64,000 bases of DNA, taken from Lysobacter antibioticus (GTDB lineage: Bacteria > Pseudomonadota > Gammaproteobacteria > Xanthomonadales > Xanthomonadaceae). A program made the translations under genes and the position numbers. Below the pieces are notes generated by a model that saw only the letters and a list, made by a program, of their open reading frames with translations, did not search any database and was not told the DNA's origin. Positions within the stretch are counted from its first letter, which is position 1. Each line of letters opens with the position of its first letter. The stretch spans positions 24,745 through 88,744 of the forward strand of contig NZ_JMTZ01000001.1 of assembly GCF_000731095.1 (NCBI RefSeq). The letters run 5' to 3'. This document shows positions 43,190 through 52,169 of the stretch, piece by piece.

Positions 43190-44617
43190 TCAGGGCGGAA
43201 CGGGAGCGGTCGACAAAGTCAGCAGGCCGCCGGCGAACAGACGATGGCCGGCTTCGATCCGTTCCATCTCCTGCGAAGCCAGGTCGGCGCAGCGCTGCCC
43301 CAGCAACTGCGTCGCCAGCGCGACCGTCTCCGGCCGCAGCGTGGTGCTCGCATAGTCGTTCAGGCTGCGGCCGCTCGGGTCCAGACTACGCACCAACGGG
43401 CTCAGTTGCACCTGCAGCGTTTCGAAATCCGGCTCGGGCGGCAAAGGATGCTCCAGACGGTCCAGCGCCGCCAGCAAGCTACGCTCGAACGCCGCGACCG
43501 ACCAGCGCTCGTCGATCAGCGCGGCCCCGCGCCGGCATTGCCCGGCGATCGCGTCGCGCCGGCCGAGGTCGCCGAGGATGCGTTCGGCGACGCAGCGATA
43601 CGCCGCCGGGTCTTGCCGGCCGTCGGCCTGCGCCGCCATCGCCGGCGTTTCCAGCACGGTGATGCCGTTGCCGGGCGGCAGCAGGAAACGGTTGTTGCCG
43701 ACGCCGTTGGTATAGACCGGGCAGCCGTTGTGGACCGATTCCAGCACGTAGAAACCGAACGGTTCGGGAAACCGGTTATAGGCCAGGGCGAAGTGGCTGG
43801 ACCGCATCAGGCGGAACAAGGCGCGCTGGTTGAGGTTCGGCACCGGCACGAAGTAGTCGTCGCAGGAGCGGCCGCTCCCGGCCAGCATCGCGTCCATCGC
43901 CCGGCGGGCGTCGAGGGTCAGCGACGACTCCGAGACCAGCAACTTGATGCCCTTCGCGCTCGGGCCGCCGCGCAGTTCGTTGAGCCAATACATCACGCTC
44001 AAGGTGGCGAACCAGTCCTGCTTGCCCGGCTGCAACGCGTGCCCCCAGACCAGGCCGCCCTCGATCCGGCGCAGGATCTGCGGCGGGATGTCGGCGCCGT
44101 AGCCGAAACCCGGGTGGCCATCCGGGCTTTCGACGCAGGGCACCGGCAGTTGCAGGCTGGTCAGGGCGCGCATGCCGTGCGGGTTGAGACAGCTGCGGCG
44201 GTGCCAGTTGGGAAAGGCGAAGGTCGCGTGCAGGGTGCGTTCGAGATAAGGCGAGTTCGCGCAATGCAGATCGATGTCGCGCGAGGTCATCCACACGCCG
44301 GTACCGTAGGCCAGGCCGTGGTACAGCATCAGGTTGCGCCGGGACCAGCCGCGGCTCGGTGCGCGGATCGAGGTGCCCGCGCCGTCGAACAGGGCCACAT
44401 CCGGCGCCGACGAAGCATCGAGCGCGGCCAGGCGCGCGCTCAGCGCGAACGGTAGCATGGCCTCTTCGCCCAGGTCGCTGCGCGGCGGCTCGAACGCGCG
44501 CACCCGCCAGCGATGACGGGCGAGGATCGTGCCGATCGTATCGTTGACGTAGCCGACCGAGCCGTGAAACGGCGGACCGCCGGTCTTCGACAGCATCAAC
44601 GCGATAGAGCCGGCCAT
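43190..44617 (-). CDS. Glycosyltransferase, GT-B fold
   Basis: The 475-residue protein starts at the ATG at 44617, preceded by AGGGAT; the longer frame to 44938 runs into poor upstream sequence. An early Gly-rich GSVGYVNDTIGTILARHRW suggests the acceptor-side domain. The C-terminal block FALAYNRFPEPFGFYVLESVHNGCPVYTNGVGNNRFLLPPGNG contains the E-x7-E-like motif (PEPFGFYVLE) of GT4-type enzymes. It is probably cytoplasmic or peripheral. The nearby DUF6445 gene may be in the same operon. The sugar and acceptor are unknown. Confidence 0.8.
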   Translation of the reverse strand: MAGSIALMLSKTGGPPFHGSVGYVNDTIGTILARHRWRVRAFEPPRSDLGEEAMLPFALSARLAALDASSAPDVALFDGAGTSIRAPSRGWSRRNLMLYHGLAYGTGVWMTSRDIDLHCANSPYLERTLHATFAFPNWHRRSCLNPHGMRALTSLQLPVPCVESPDGHPGFGYGADIPPQILRRIEGGLVWGHALQPGKQDWFATLSVMYWLNELRGGPSAKGIKLLVSESSLTLDARRAMDAMLAGSGRSCDDYFVPVPNLNQRALFRLMRSSHFALAYNRFPEPFGFYVLESVHNGCPVYTNGVGNNRFLLPPGNGITVLETPAMAAQADGRQDPAAYRCVAERILGDLGRRDAIAGQCRRGAALIDERWSVAAFERSLLAALDRLEHPLPPEPDFETLQVQLSPLVRSLDPSGRSLNDYASTTLRPETVALATQLLGQRCADLASQEMERIEAGHRLFAGGLLTLSTAPVPP

Positions 44618-44962
44618 TCGTACATCCCTGTGCTGGTGAAGTTCGGCGACGAGCGCGGCTGCGGCCCTCGTCCTGGCCGAACCTCCCGCGCGCGAAGCAG
44701 CGAGAACATTGGACAGAACAGGTGCGGCACCGGCCGATCGAAGGCCGCGCGCACACCTCTTGGGCGCATTGTACAAGGCCCTCTTGAGCGAACCGAGACT
44801 GCCAAGTGGGCCTTGACAGTAGATGCGGACCGAAGGCTTTTGGTTGTAAGGCAGAGATACCGCTGCTGCGTGGCTGCGGATACGACCCGGCACCCCGTCG
44901 ACGAACAGCGACCGCGCAGCAAAGCAACATCGCGCCAACGCCCCCGGCCGCCGTCAACGCAC
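44618..44962. other. Gap upstream of glycosyltransferase
   Basis: No gene is supported in these 345 bases. A TACAAT hexamer on the minus strand (44773-44768) could be a -10 element for the glycosyltransferase gene, but no matching -35 at 16-18 bases was seen. Confidence 0.4.
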
Positions 44963-45394
44963 TCAGGCATAGCGCACAGCGACGACCGCCAACACCGCGT
45001 AACGCGCGGTCTTGGCGATGCTCACCATCAACAGGAACACCCGCAGGCGCTCGCGCATCACCCCGGCGGCGAGCGTCAACGGGTCGCCGACGATCGGCAG
45101 CCAGCTCAACAGCAACGTCCACTTGCCGTAACGGCCGTACCAGGCGCGGGCGCGCGCCAGCGCCGCCGGCTTGACCGGAAAAAATCGGTGATGGCTGAAA
45201 CGCACCGCTTCGCGCCCGAGCCACCAGTTGACGGTCGAGCCGAGCACGTTGCCGATGCTGGCCACGAGCACCAACAACCACGGCGTATAGCCGGCCACGA
45301 CCATTCCCGCCAGCAGGGTTTCCGATTGCGCAGGCAACAAGGTGGCGGCGACGAACGCGGTAAGGAACAGTCCCAGATAAGCCATCGCGCGCAT
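44963..45394 (-). CDS. YqaA/DedA-like small membrane protein
   Basis: The 143-residue product starts at the ATG at 45394 or 45385. It is an SNARE-assoc (DedA clan) protein of the YqaA form: LFLTAFVAATLLPAQSETLLAGMV, VASIGNVLGSTVNWWLGR, then RYGKWTLLLSWLPIVGDPLTLAAGVMR. The SWLPIVGDP motif corresponds to the conserved re-entrant region. It lies in the inner membrane. DedA-clan proteins move or flip lipids, and the exact role of YqaA is unknown. Confidence 0.88.
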   Translation of the reverse strand: MRAMAYLGLFLTAFVAATLLPAQSETLLAGMVVAGYTPWLLVLVASIGNVLGSTVNWWLGREAVRFSHHRFFPVKPAALARARAWYGRYGKWTLLLSWLPIVGDPLTLAAGVMRERLRVFLLMVSIAKTARYAVLAVVAVRYA

Positions 45395-45540
45395 TCTAGC
45401 GTCGCCGCCGCGGCCCTTCGCGCGCCAGGCCGGTTGTACGGCCCAGGCGGCGGTATCGCCGGTAATGCAACGGGGCAGACTTTCTTCGTCCCGGACGGAC
45501 TCGAAAGCTGCCCCGCTGTCTCGCAAGTATCGGTCGTGCG

Positions 45541-45566
45541 GCGTAGCCCGCGGTCGCGGGCTACGC
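45541..45566. terminator. Twelve-base perfect hairpin near the end of the M13 gene
   Basis: GCGTAGCCCGCG (45541-45552) pairs perfectly with CGCGGGCTACGC (45555-45566) around a GT loop. It lies beyond the 15-base repeat array that follows the M13 gene stop and could end that transcript. Confidence 0.55.
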
Positions 45567-45580
45567 CTCGGCGCTCAGCT

Positions 45581-45670
45581 CACCAGATCCGCACTCATCA
45601 AATCTGTACTTATCAAATCAGTACTTATCAAATCCGCACTTATCGAATCCGTGCTCACCAGATCCGCACG
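45581..45670. repeat. Six 15-bp tandem units spanning the 3' end of the M13 gene
   Basis: Units (plus strand) begin at 45581, 45596, 45611, 45626, 45641 and 45656, with consensus (T/C)ATCAAATCCGCACT. The last unit holds the terminal coding bases and part of the stop of the M13 gene (codons for V-R-I-W-stop on the minus strand). The five further units therefore look like duplications of the gene's own 3' end. Confidence 0.8.
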
Positions 45671-47739
45671 CGCTTGTCCGGCGCAAGGTACATCGCGTCG
45701 CCCGGCTTCACGTCGAACGCGCGATACCACGGATCGAAATTGCGCAGCGGGCCGTTGGCGCGGTACTGCGAAGGCGAATGCGGGTTGGTCTTGATCTGGT
45801 TGAGCAGCGCTTCGTCGCGGTACTTGCCCTTCCAGATCTGGCCCCACGACAGGAAGAAACGCTGGTCGCCGCTCAAACCGTCGATGACCGGCGCCGGCTT
45901 GCCGCCGAGGCTGAGCTGATAGGCGGTGTAGGCCATCGAGATGCCGCCGACGTCGCCGATGTTCTCGCCCATGGTCAGCGCGCCGTTGACGCACTGGCCC
46001 GGCAACGGGCAAAACTCGTTGTACTGGGCGCCGAGGGCCTGGGTGCGCTGCTCGAAACCGGCGCGGTCGGCATCGGTCCACCAGTTGCGCTGGATGCCGG
46101 CGTAGTCGGACTTGCTGCCCTGATCGTCGAAGCCGTGGCCCATCTCGTGGCCGATCACCGCGCCGATGCCGCCGTAGTTCACCGCCGGGTCGGCGTTGAG
46201 ATCGAAGAACGGCGCCTGCAGGATGCCGGCCGGGAACACGATCTCGTTGAAGGTCGAGTTGTAATAGGCGTTGACCGTCTGCGGCGTCATGAACCACTCG
46301 TCTCGGTCCGGGCGGGTGCCGATGCGGCGGACCTGGTCGTTACGGCCGTAGCGGCGCAGTTGCATGACATTGGCCATCAGGTCGCCCGGGACGATGGCGA
46401 CGCTGCCGTAGTCGCGCCACTTGTCCGGATAGCCGACCTTGGGACGGAAGCTGGCAAGCTTGCGGTAGGCCTCGGCCTTGGTGCCCTCGCCCATCCAGTC
46501 GATCTTCTCGATATTGCTGCGCAGGGCCTTGCGCAGGTTCTCCACCAAGGTCTGCATCGCGGCCTTGGCCTGCGGCGAGAAATGGCGCTCGACATACAGC
46601 TTGCCCATGGCATCGCCGAGGCCGTCGCTGCCGGCGACCGTCGCCACCGCGCGTTTCCAATCGTCGCGCTGGGCCTTCTGGCCGCTCAACACCGTGCCGG
46701 TGAAGGCGAACGAGGCATCGTCGATCTCGCGGCTCAGCAGTGGCGCATTGTTGCGCACGGCGTGGAAGCTCAGGTAATCGCGCCACACCGGCAAGGGCGT
46801 GGCGGCGATCGCGTCGAGCACCGGCTGCACCGCGCTCGGAGTGATCACGTTGACCCGGTCCAGCGTCGGCATGCCCTGCGCCTTGACCTGTGCGGCCCAG
46901 TCGTAACCCGGGTATTGCTTGGCCAGTTCGGCGAAAGTGGCGACGTTATAGGTCTTGTCGCGGTCGCGCAGCTTGGCGCGCTCCCACTGCGGCTTGGCCA
47001 GTTCGGTCTCCAGCGCCAGCACCGCCTGTGCGCGCGCCTTCGCATCGCTCACCCCGGCAAAACCGAGCATGCGCTCGATGTGCGCCAGATACGCCGTCCG
47101 GATGCCGACGAAGCGCGCGTCCTGGTTGAGGTAGTAGTCGCGGTCCGGCAGGCCGAGGCCGCCGACGCGCAGGCCGACCAGGTACTGGTCCGGGTCCTTG
47201 CGGTCCAGGTCGACGCCGAAACGCAGCGGCGCGGTGGTGCCGTCGAGGTCGGTGCTGCCGAAGGCGGCGACCAGCGCGTCCTTCGAGTCGATCGCGGCGA
47301 TGCGGTCGAGCACCGGCTGCAGCGGGCGGATGCCGGCGGCGTCGCGGGCGGCCCGGTCCATGTAGCTGGCGTAGTAGTCGCGCAGCTTCGATGCGTCGCT
47401 GCCCGGCGCCAGATCCTTGCGCTGCTGCAGCGATTCGATGATCGCGTGCACCTGCGCCTCGGACTGGTCGCGCAGCATGTTGAACGAGCCGTACGAGGTC
47501 TCGTAGTCCTTCAGCTGATAGGTATCGAGCCAGTGGCCGCTGACATAGCGATTGAAATCGTCGCCGGGCTTGACCTTGGTGTCGCGCGCCGACATGTCGA
47601 CGCCGAAGCTGCCGAGTCGGGGCTGCCCCTTGCCTGCGGCGCCGGCCGCGGAACTTGCCGTGGAACCGGCGGCGTGGACGGAAGGAATAGCCAGCGCGGC
47701 GGCAAGCGCCAGGCCCAGGCTCAAACGTGAAGGCTTCAT
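45655..47739 (-). CDS. M13-family (neprilysin-like) exported metallopeptidase
   Basis: The 694-residue protein has a signal peptide (LALAAALAIPSVHAAG) and a full M13 domain. The N-terminal domain begins SARDTKVKPGDDFNRYVSGHWLD. The zinc motif is AVIGHEMGHGFDDQG near residue 530, with the third ligand in MGENIGDVGGI and substrate-binding VNAYYNSTFNEIVFPAGI. The C-terminal SPSQYRANGPLRNFDPWYRAFDV and PDKRVRIW are classic. These peptidases cut oligopeptides before hydrophobic residues in the periplasm. The stop codon lies in the first unit of a 15-base repeat array. Confidence 0.95.
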   Translation of the reverse strand: MKPSRLSLGLALAAALAIPSVHAAGSTASSAAGAAGKGQPRLGSFGVDMSARDTKVKPGDDFNRYVSGHWLDTYQLKDYETSYGSFNMLRDQSEAQVHAIIESLQQRKDLAPGSDASKLRDYYASYMDRAARDAAGIRPLQPVLDRIAAIDSKDALVAAFGSTDLDGTTAPLRFGVDLDRKDPDQYLVGLRVGGLGLPDRDYYLNQDARFVGIRTAYLAHIERMLGFAGVSDAKARAQAVLALETELAKPQWERAKLRDRDKTYNVATFAELAKQYPGYDWAAQVKAQGMPTLDRVNVITPSAVQPVLDAIAATPLPVWRDYLSFHAVRNNAPLLSREIDDASFAFTGTVLSGQKAQRDDWKRAVATVAGSDGLGDAMGKLYVERHFSPQAKAAMQTLVENLRKALRSNIEKIDWMGEGTKAEAYRKLASFRPKVGYPDKWRDYGSVAIVPGDLMANVMQLRRYGRNDQVRRIGTRPDRDEWFMTPQTVNAYYNSTFNEIVFPAGILQAPFFDLNADPAVNYGGIGAVIGHEMGHGFDDQGSKSDYAGIQRNWWTDADRAGFEQRTQALGAQYNEFCPLPGQCVNGALTMGENIGDVGGISMAYTAYQLSLGGKPAPVIDGLSGDQRFFLSWGQIWKGKYRDEALLNQIKTNPHSPSQYRANGPLRNFDPWYRAFDVKPGDAMYLAPDKRVRIW

Positions 47740-48057
47740 ATGCGGTCCCCGCTGGAAAGGCCGCAGCCTAGCGCAGCCCGGCCGGCCTGTCGTAGGCCGA
47801 TGGTTTGGGGGGCGCAGTCATCAGCCAGGATTGGCACAGATGGCCGTGATGGCCGCCGGCATAAGTCCTGGCGTCACGGGTTTCCAGCCTATCCGGCCTG
47901 ATCGCGGCCTGGTCCGGTCCCCGCGACCGAACCCGAGGCCTGGCGGTTCTTTTGGCCGCGATCGGCCTGCCGCGCTATCGTTCCGTCCCACGCTTGGGCG
48001 CATCCCCGCTTCGTCGCCTGCGCGCCTGCCGATCACTGCCCCAAGGAAACACCTGCC
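47740..48057. other. Divergent gap between M13 peptidase and methyltransferase genes
   Basis: These 318 bases contain the promoters of two divergent genes. No start-supported frame or repeat was seen, and no clear promoter hexamers stood out. Confidence 0.4.
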
Positions 48058-48900
48058 GTGCCGCACTACTCCGGTCCCCTGCTTACCCGCCCCGACGCCG
48101 AAACACTGCTGGCCGCGCGCGCCGCCGGCACCGGCGCCTGGACCGGCTCGTTGGATCTGGGGCGTTCGACCGGCGAGGCGCGACTGGAAGCGGAAGCCTG
48201 GATCTGGCGCGATCAGCGCTATCGGTATCCGTCCAAGCTCAAGGACCGCACGATCTACCATTGGGACGGCGACGACTTCGCGCCGGTGTCGCGCTTCTCC
48301 GGCTCGCTGATCAAGCTGGTGCCGACCGAATGGGGTGCGCCGACCTTCGAGATCGACGGCATCAAGATGCTGCCCACCTCGAAGGCATCGCCGATCGACG
48401 ATGCGCAGCGCAAGGTCGCCTTGGTCGAACCGCGCGGCAAGGTCGTGCTGGACACCTGCGGCGGCCTGGGCTATTTCGCCGCCTGCTGCCTCGAAGCCGG
48501 CGCTGCCCAGATCCATTCGTTCGAGAAGAACGAAGACGTACTGTGGCTGCGCACCCTCAACCCGTGGTCGCCCGACCCGGACGCAGCCGCCAGCGGCGGC
48601 CGCCTGCGAGTGACCCATGCCGACGTCTCGCAGGCCATCGCGCGGATCGCCGATGCCTCGGTCGACGCCCTGCTCCACGACCCGCCGCGATTCGGCATCG
48701 CCGGCGAGCTGTACTCGCAAACGTTCTACGATCATCTGGCGCGGGTGCTGCGCCGCGGTGGACGCCTGTTCCATTACACCGGCAGCCCGAACAAACTCAC
48801 CAGCGGCCGCGATGTACCGCGCGAAGTGGCCAAGCGGCTCGACAAGGCCGGGTTCAAGGCCGAACTGGCGCTGGACGGTGTACTGGGCATTCGACGCTGA
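48058..48900 (+). CDS. SAM-dependent methyltransferase (COG2521-like), GTG start
   Basis: The 280-residue protein starts at a GTG at 48058, ten bases after AAGGAAA. Motif I reads KVVLDTCGGLGYFAACC around residues 128-144, followed by IHSFEKNEDVLWLRTLNPWSPD and DALLHDPPRFG. The LDTCgGLGY plus EKxxxVLxLxxxNPWS combination recalls a methyltransferase group first noted in archaea. The first 100 residues form a separate N-terminal region. The substrate is unknown. Confidence 0.78.
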   Translation: MPHYSGPLLTRPDAETLLAARAAGTGAWTGSLDLGRSTGEARLEAEAWIWRDQRYRYPSKLKDRTIYHWDGDDFAPVSRFSGSLIKLVPTEWGAPTFEIDGIKMLPTSKASPIDDAQRKVALVEPRGKVVLDTCGGLGYFAACCLEAGAAQIHSFEKNEDVLWLRTLNPWSPDPDAAASGGRLRVTHADVSQAIARIADASVDALLHDPPRFGIAGELYSQTFYDHLARVLRRGGRLFHYTGSPNKLTSGRDVPREVAKRLDKAGFKAELALDGVLGIRR

Positions 48901-49455
48901 ACCGAACACCGCGACCGAACCGATCGGACCTCAGTCGCGACCGCCGTCCGCACCTAGCGCGGCGGACAGACCGCTGCCGCAATGGCATCCAATTGCATCG
49001 TTCATCGACCGCGCCGACTCGACGCGCAGCGACGCCATGTGCGTCGGCCGATCCTTTCTACTTCGCTAACGCTGACTAACCTTGGCTAACGGCCGATCAA
49101 CTCGCTGCGTGGTCATCGACCCGGCTCATCGCCCGTCAATCGGCTGAGCGAGCGAATTTCATCGCGATTTCCCGGCCTGCGGACCTTCCCGTTTCCTGCC
49201 GAACCTCGGCAACTCGCGAATCCCGATTCGCGGACCAACAGCCGTCTCACAAGAAACGCGCAGCAAAACAGCAGGATACGAACCGGCAGGTTTCCGAAAG
49301 GCGGGCCGCAGCTCTCGCCGTCAAGGTGATCGCCGACGCATCGCAATCCATTCCGCCTCTCGATCCGCCGTTGTTCGGACGGGTGTCGAGGAGAAGGAGC
49401 GGCGATGCGAGGCCGCTCGGACGCGGTCACACCCCATACCCGCGAGGATTGTTCA
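48901..49455. other. Intergenic stretch without a recognisable gene
   Basis: These 555 bases show only short frames with no ribosome site. The sequence is noticeably less coding-like than its neighbours. No hairpin with a T-run or known repeat was identified. Confidence 0.45.
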
Positions 49456-49833
49456 ATGGACTACTTCATCCTGCCCGACCCCATCGCAGACAACGAGTTC
49501 GACTCGCCATCGGCCCTCGCGCTTGCCTTGTCCGGGAACGACGATGCCGCCGCTGCGGACCACGCGAAGCCGCTGCTGGACCGGGGACAGGTCGTTCTCG
49601 ACAACGAACTGCTGCGTCGGCTACGGCAAAGCCGCCTGTTGAGCCAACAGGACCTCGCCGACGACTGTTGGCGGCGCAACATCCGCGTGTCCATCGCCAC
49701 GATAAAACGGGCCGAATCCGGCCGCGCCGTGCGTTTCCGCATCGCTCACGAGCTGGCCCGCTGCTTCGACGTGCCGGTCATGCGGATCGTTCGCGCCGCG
49801 CCGATCGCACTCGCAGGAAGCGACGGCCAGTAA
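49456..49833 (+). CDS. Helix-turn-helix (XRE-like) regulator
   Basis: The 125-residue protein starts at the ATG at 49456, after GAGG. Residues 50-110 form an XRE-like HTH: LLRRLRQSRLLSQQDLADDCWRR, then IRVSIATIKRAESGRAVRFRIAHELARCFDV. The acidic N-terminal 45 residues (PDPIADNEFDSPSALALAL) have no known domain. The insertion CWRRNIRVSIA lengthens the turn between helices compared with typical Cro/C1. It lies 246 bases upstream of a small beta protein gene, which could be its target. Confidence 0.75.
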   Translation: MDYFILPDPIADNEFDSPSALALALSGNDDAAAADHAKPLLDRGQVVLDNELLRRLRQSRLLSQQDLADDCWRRNIRVSIATIKRAESGRAVRFRIAHELARCFDVPVMRIVRAAPIALAGSDGQ

Positions 49834-50079
49834 GGCGCCCTGCTTCCGCAGGAACGCGATGGAACTGATACCTGCGTGAGCCGTTATTGAAACCATTTCG
49901 ACGAGTGCCTTCACGAATACTGCGGTTGCAGCGTTTGTTCGCGCGGAGGTGACGATGCATGGCACCTCCCTCCGAATCGCACAGGGGGAACGCAATACCT
50001 GACGACCAACCGCCGCAGACAAGCGAACACCGTTTCATTCACTCCGCAACATCACTCACACCGGAAAGGGAATATCCAC

Positions 50080-50376
50080 ATGGCAACCGCGATCAAAGTA
50101 AGCGCCTGCGACAACGAACTCTACATCGTCGCATCGACCGGAGCCGGCACCTCCGAGATCCTCCATATCACCTCCGGCTACAACGACCCGGTGAGCTACG
50201 CCGTCAACCTGAACTCGATCCTGCCGCCCGGCAAGTACGACCTGACCATGGTCGGCATCAACTGGGGCGGCCCGGCGAAGTTCGCCGTCACCGTCGGCAC
50301 CACGCCGTACACCTACAACAACGCCAGCGCACCGGTCGGCGCGGTTTGGACGCAGACGGTGTCGGTCACGGTCTAA
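50080..50376 (+). CDS. Small beta-sandwich-like hypothetical protein
   Basis: The 98-residue frame from the ATG at 50080, behind GGAAAGGGAA, is beta-rich: KVSACDNELYIVASTGAGTSE, SYAVNLNSILPPGKYDLTMVGINWGG, then FAVTVGTTPYTYNNASAP and QTVSVTV. No signal peptide or known domain is seen. The regular strand/turn alternation suggests a carbohydrate- or cell-surface-binding sandwich. A long stem follows its stop. Confidence 0.68.
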   Translation: MATAIKVSACDNELYIVASTGAGTSEILHITSGYNDPVSYAVNLNSILPPGKYDLTMVGINWGGPAKFAVTVGTTPYTYNNASAPVGAVWTQTVSVTV

Positions 50377-50906
50377 ACCGTTGATCGGGTAATCCTGAGG
50401 ACGCAATGGGGTCTGCCACGGATATCGGCAGGCCGCATTGCGTCCACACGGATGATTGACGCAAGAAGCGACGCGTTCAGGACAGCATCGCGGCGATGAC
50501 ATACAGGGAGGCTCTGCTCTATCCCAGCGCAATGGCTCGCTCTTTCGAACCGTACGAGGGAAGCTTCCATCTGCCGCGCCCCGATTTTCGTGACGGGCGT
50601 CGGCCAAATTCAGCTGCAGTCGAAAGCACCTGTGAAAAAAGTCCGCCCCACTTGCTAATGTGGCCCCTCGCAAGGAGGCGCCATGCAAGCGACGACAACG
50701 GAAGCGTCGGCAACAGCCGCTGGATGCCAGCATATCCCGCCGCGACGGCTCGCCCTCGGAACCGGCCACCGACTCGCTTCTCGGCAAGCTATCGGCCCGC
50801 GTTCTTCATACTCCGAGCACTGCCTGTCGGATCGGGCAGAAATAGCCTCCTGGGCTTCGCTTGGGCACGATACGCGGCTATGCTCCGGCGACAGGAGGAT
50901 GCCCGC
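50377..50906. other. Gap with a candidate leader ORF upstream of the NERD gene
   Basis: The 530-base gap begins with a hairpin at 50399-50445. An AGGAGG (50673-50678) lies four bases before an ATG at 50683 that opens a 76-codon frame ending at 50913, overlapping the NERD start. Its codon use is poor and its product (MQATTTEASATAAGC...) resembles nothing known. It may be a translationally coupled leader, but I do not list it as a gene. Confidence 0.4.
50399..50445 (+). terminator. Long composite stem after small beta protein gene
   Basis: GGACGCAATG (50399-50408) pairs with CATTGCGTCC (50436-50445). Inside, GTCTGCC pairs with GGCAGGC around ACGGATATC. The composite stem follows the stop by 22 bases. 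The tail is ACACGG, not a T-run. Confidence 0.55.
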
Positions 50907-51938
50907 GTGCTGATCAAAACCATGGACGACCCGTCAGCCTTGCTCAAGGAGCTTGAGCTTCGTGCCGCCGGCGCCGGCCCGGCGGCCAAGCATGCCGCAA
51001 CCGAATTGCGGATTCGCAAGGCGGGCCTGAAGGGCGAATCGGAATCGGCTTACCTCATCGACTTTCATTTCGCTCGATCGCCCAACTGGGCCGTCATCCA
51101 CGACCTGCGCCTGGAACATCGCGGGCGGACCGCGCAAATCGACCACCTGCTGATCAATCGGTGGCTCGACCTCTATGTACTCGAATCGAAGCATTTCCAT
51201 GCGGGGCTGAAGATCACCGAGGACGGCGAGTTCCTGCGTTGGGACAGCTACCGAAAAGCCTATGCCGGCATGGCTTCTCCGCTGGAGCAGAACGAGCGGC
51301 ATATCGAAGTACTGCGCGATGTTTGCGGAACCATCGAATGGCCGCAACGATTCGGTCTGCGCATATCGCCGGCTTTCCATTCGCTCATCCTGATCGCGCC
51401 CGAAGCGCGTATCGATCGGTCCAAACGCTTCGATTCGTCTCGCGTCATCAAGGCCGACGTACTCAAGAAGCGGATCTGGAAAGACATCGAGACGGAGAAT
51501 CCCTTGTTCGGCCTGCTTAAGACGACGGCCAAGATCGTATCCGGCGAGACCGTCGAATTCGTCGCCCGCCAGTTGGCGACCCTGCACCGGCCTGGCGAAC
51601 GCAAGCGCGAGGCCACGCCGACCGCGAGCGTCGCGCCGCCACCGGCCGAGCCACGAATCGAGCCCGTGTTCGCACCGCCGCCGGTTACTGCGGTAACCGC
51701 GGTTACCGCCGCCGAGGCAAGCGCTTGCGTGTGCAAGACCTGCAGCGAGAAGGCCGGAGAAATCCTCTACGGAAAGTTCGGCTACTACTTCAAGTGCGAG
51801 GCCTGTGGCGGCAACACCGCGATTCGCTTCACTTGCGAGCCCGGACACAAGCCGCGCCTGCGCAAGGACGGCTCGGCGTTCTATCGCGAATGCGCCGATT
51901 GCCGCAGCAGCTCGCTCTACCATCGCAACCGGGCCTGA
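50907..51938 (+). CDS. Nuclease-related (NERD) domain protein with Cys-rich tail
   Basis: The 343-residue protein starts at a GTG at 50907, eight bases after AGGAGG (50893-50898). That beats the in-frame ATG at 50922. The NERD domain (PD-(D/E)xK clan) shows LKGESES with E44, RTAQIDHLLINRWLDLYVLESKHF with D79, E93 and K95, then LRWDSYRK and NPLFGLLK. After a Pro/Ala linker with VTAVTAVTAAEA repeats, a C-terminal zinc-finger-like region carries CVCKTC, FKCEAC, FTCEPGH and RECADC. It is probably a cytoplasmic DNA- or RNA-processing enzyme. A small membrane protein gene follows 12 bases later, so the two form an operon. Confidence 0.87.
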   Translation: MLIKTMDDPSALLKELELRAAGAGPAAKHAATELRIRKAGLKGESESAYLIDFHFARSPNWAVIHDLRLEHRGRTAQIDHLLINRWLDLYVLESKHFHAGLKITEDGEFLRWDSYRKAYAGMASPLEQNERHIEVLRDVCGTIEWPQRFGLRISPAFHSLILIAPEARIDRSKRFDSSRVIKADVLKKRIWKDIETENPLFGLLKTTAKIVSGETVEFVARQLATLHRPGERKREATPTASVAPPPAEPRIEPVFAPPPVTAVTAVTAAEASACVCKTCSEKAGEILYGKFGYYFKCEACGGNTAIRFTCEPGHKPRLRKDGSAFYRECADCRSSSLYHRNRA

Positions 51939-51950
51939 GGCGAAACGATC

Positions 51951-52169
51951 ATGTTGTTCGTGACCCTGCCCGTGGTGCTGTATCAGCTGTTGTTCGTCCT
52001 GATCATGTACATCGCCAGCCGCTACGGTCCCAAGACGATGATCGCGACCTTGGCGGCCTGCTTGATCTGGACCGCTACCCACCTGTTCTTCCCGCCGCTG
52101 GCCGTGCTGCAGAGTGTCGTCATCATCGGCAGCTATCTGTGGTTCCGACGGAAACGCGACTCCGTTTAG
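51951..52169 (+). CDS. Small membrane protein in operon with NERD gene
   Basis: The 72-residue product starts 12 bases after the NERD gene stop. It has two or three hydrophobic helices (LFVTLPVVLYQLLFVLIMYIA, MIATLAACLIWTATHLFF, LAVLQSVVIIGSYLWF) and ends RRKRDSV. The tight spacing argues for co-expression, perhaps as a membrane partner or a regulator of the NERD protein. No family is recognised. Confidence 0.75.
   Translation: MLFVTLPVVLYQLLFVLIMYIASRYGPKTMIATLAACLIWTATHLFFPPLAVLQSVVIIGSYLWFRRKRDSV

Noticed and set aside
45581..45670. Direct repeats as an attachment site or iteron origin
   Set aside because: The units derive from the coding end of the M13 gene, and no integrase or replication gene is nearby.
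45778..47730. 650-codon plus-strand frame opposite the M13 gene
   Set aside because: Antisense shadow; the minus strand encodes a full M13 peptidase with HEMGH.
50683..50913. Separate small gene upstream of the NERD gene
   Set aside because: Good ribosome site, but non-protein-like composition and no recognisable family; kept only as a finding.
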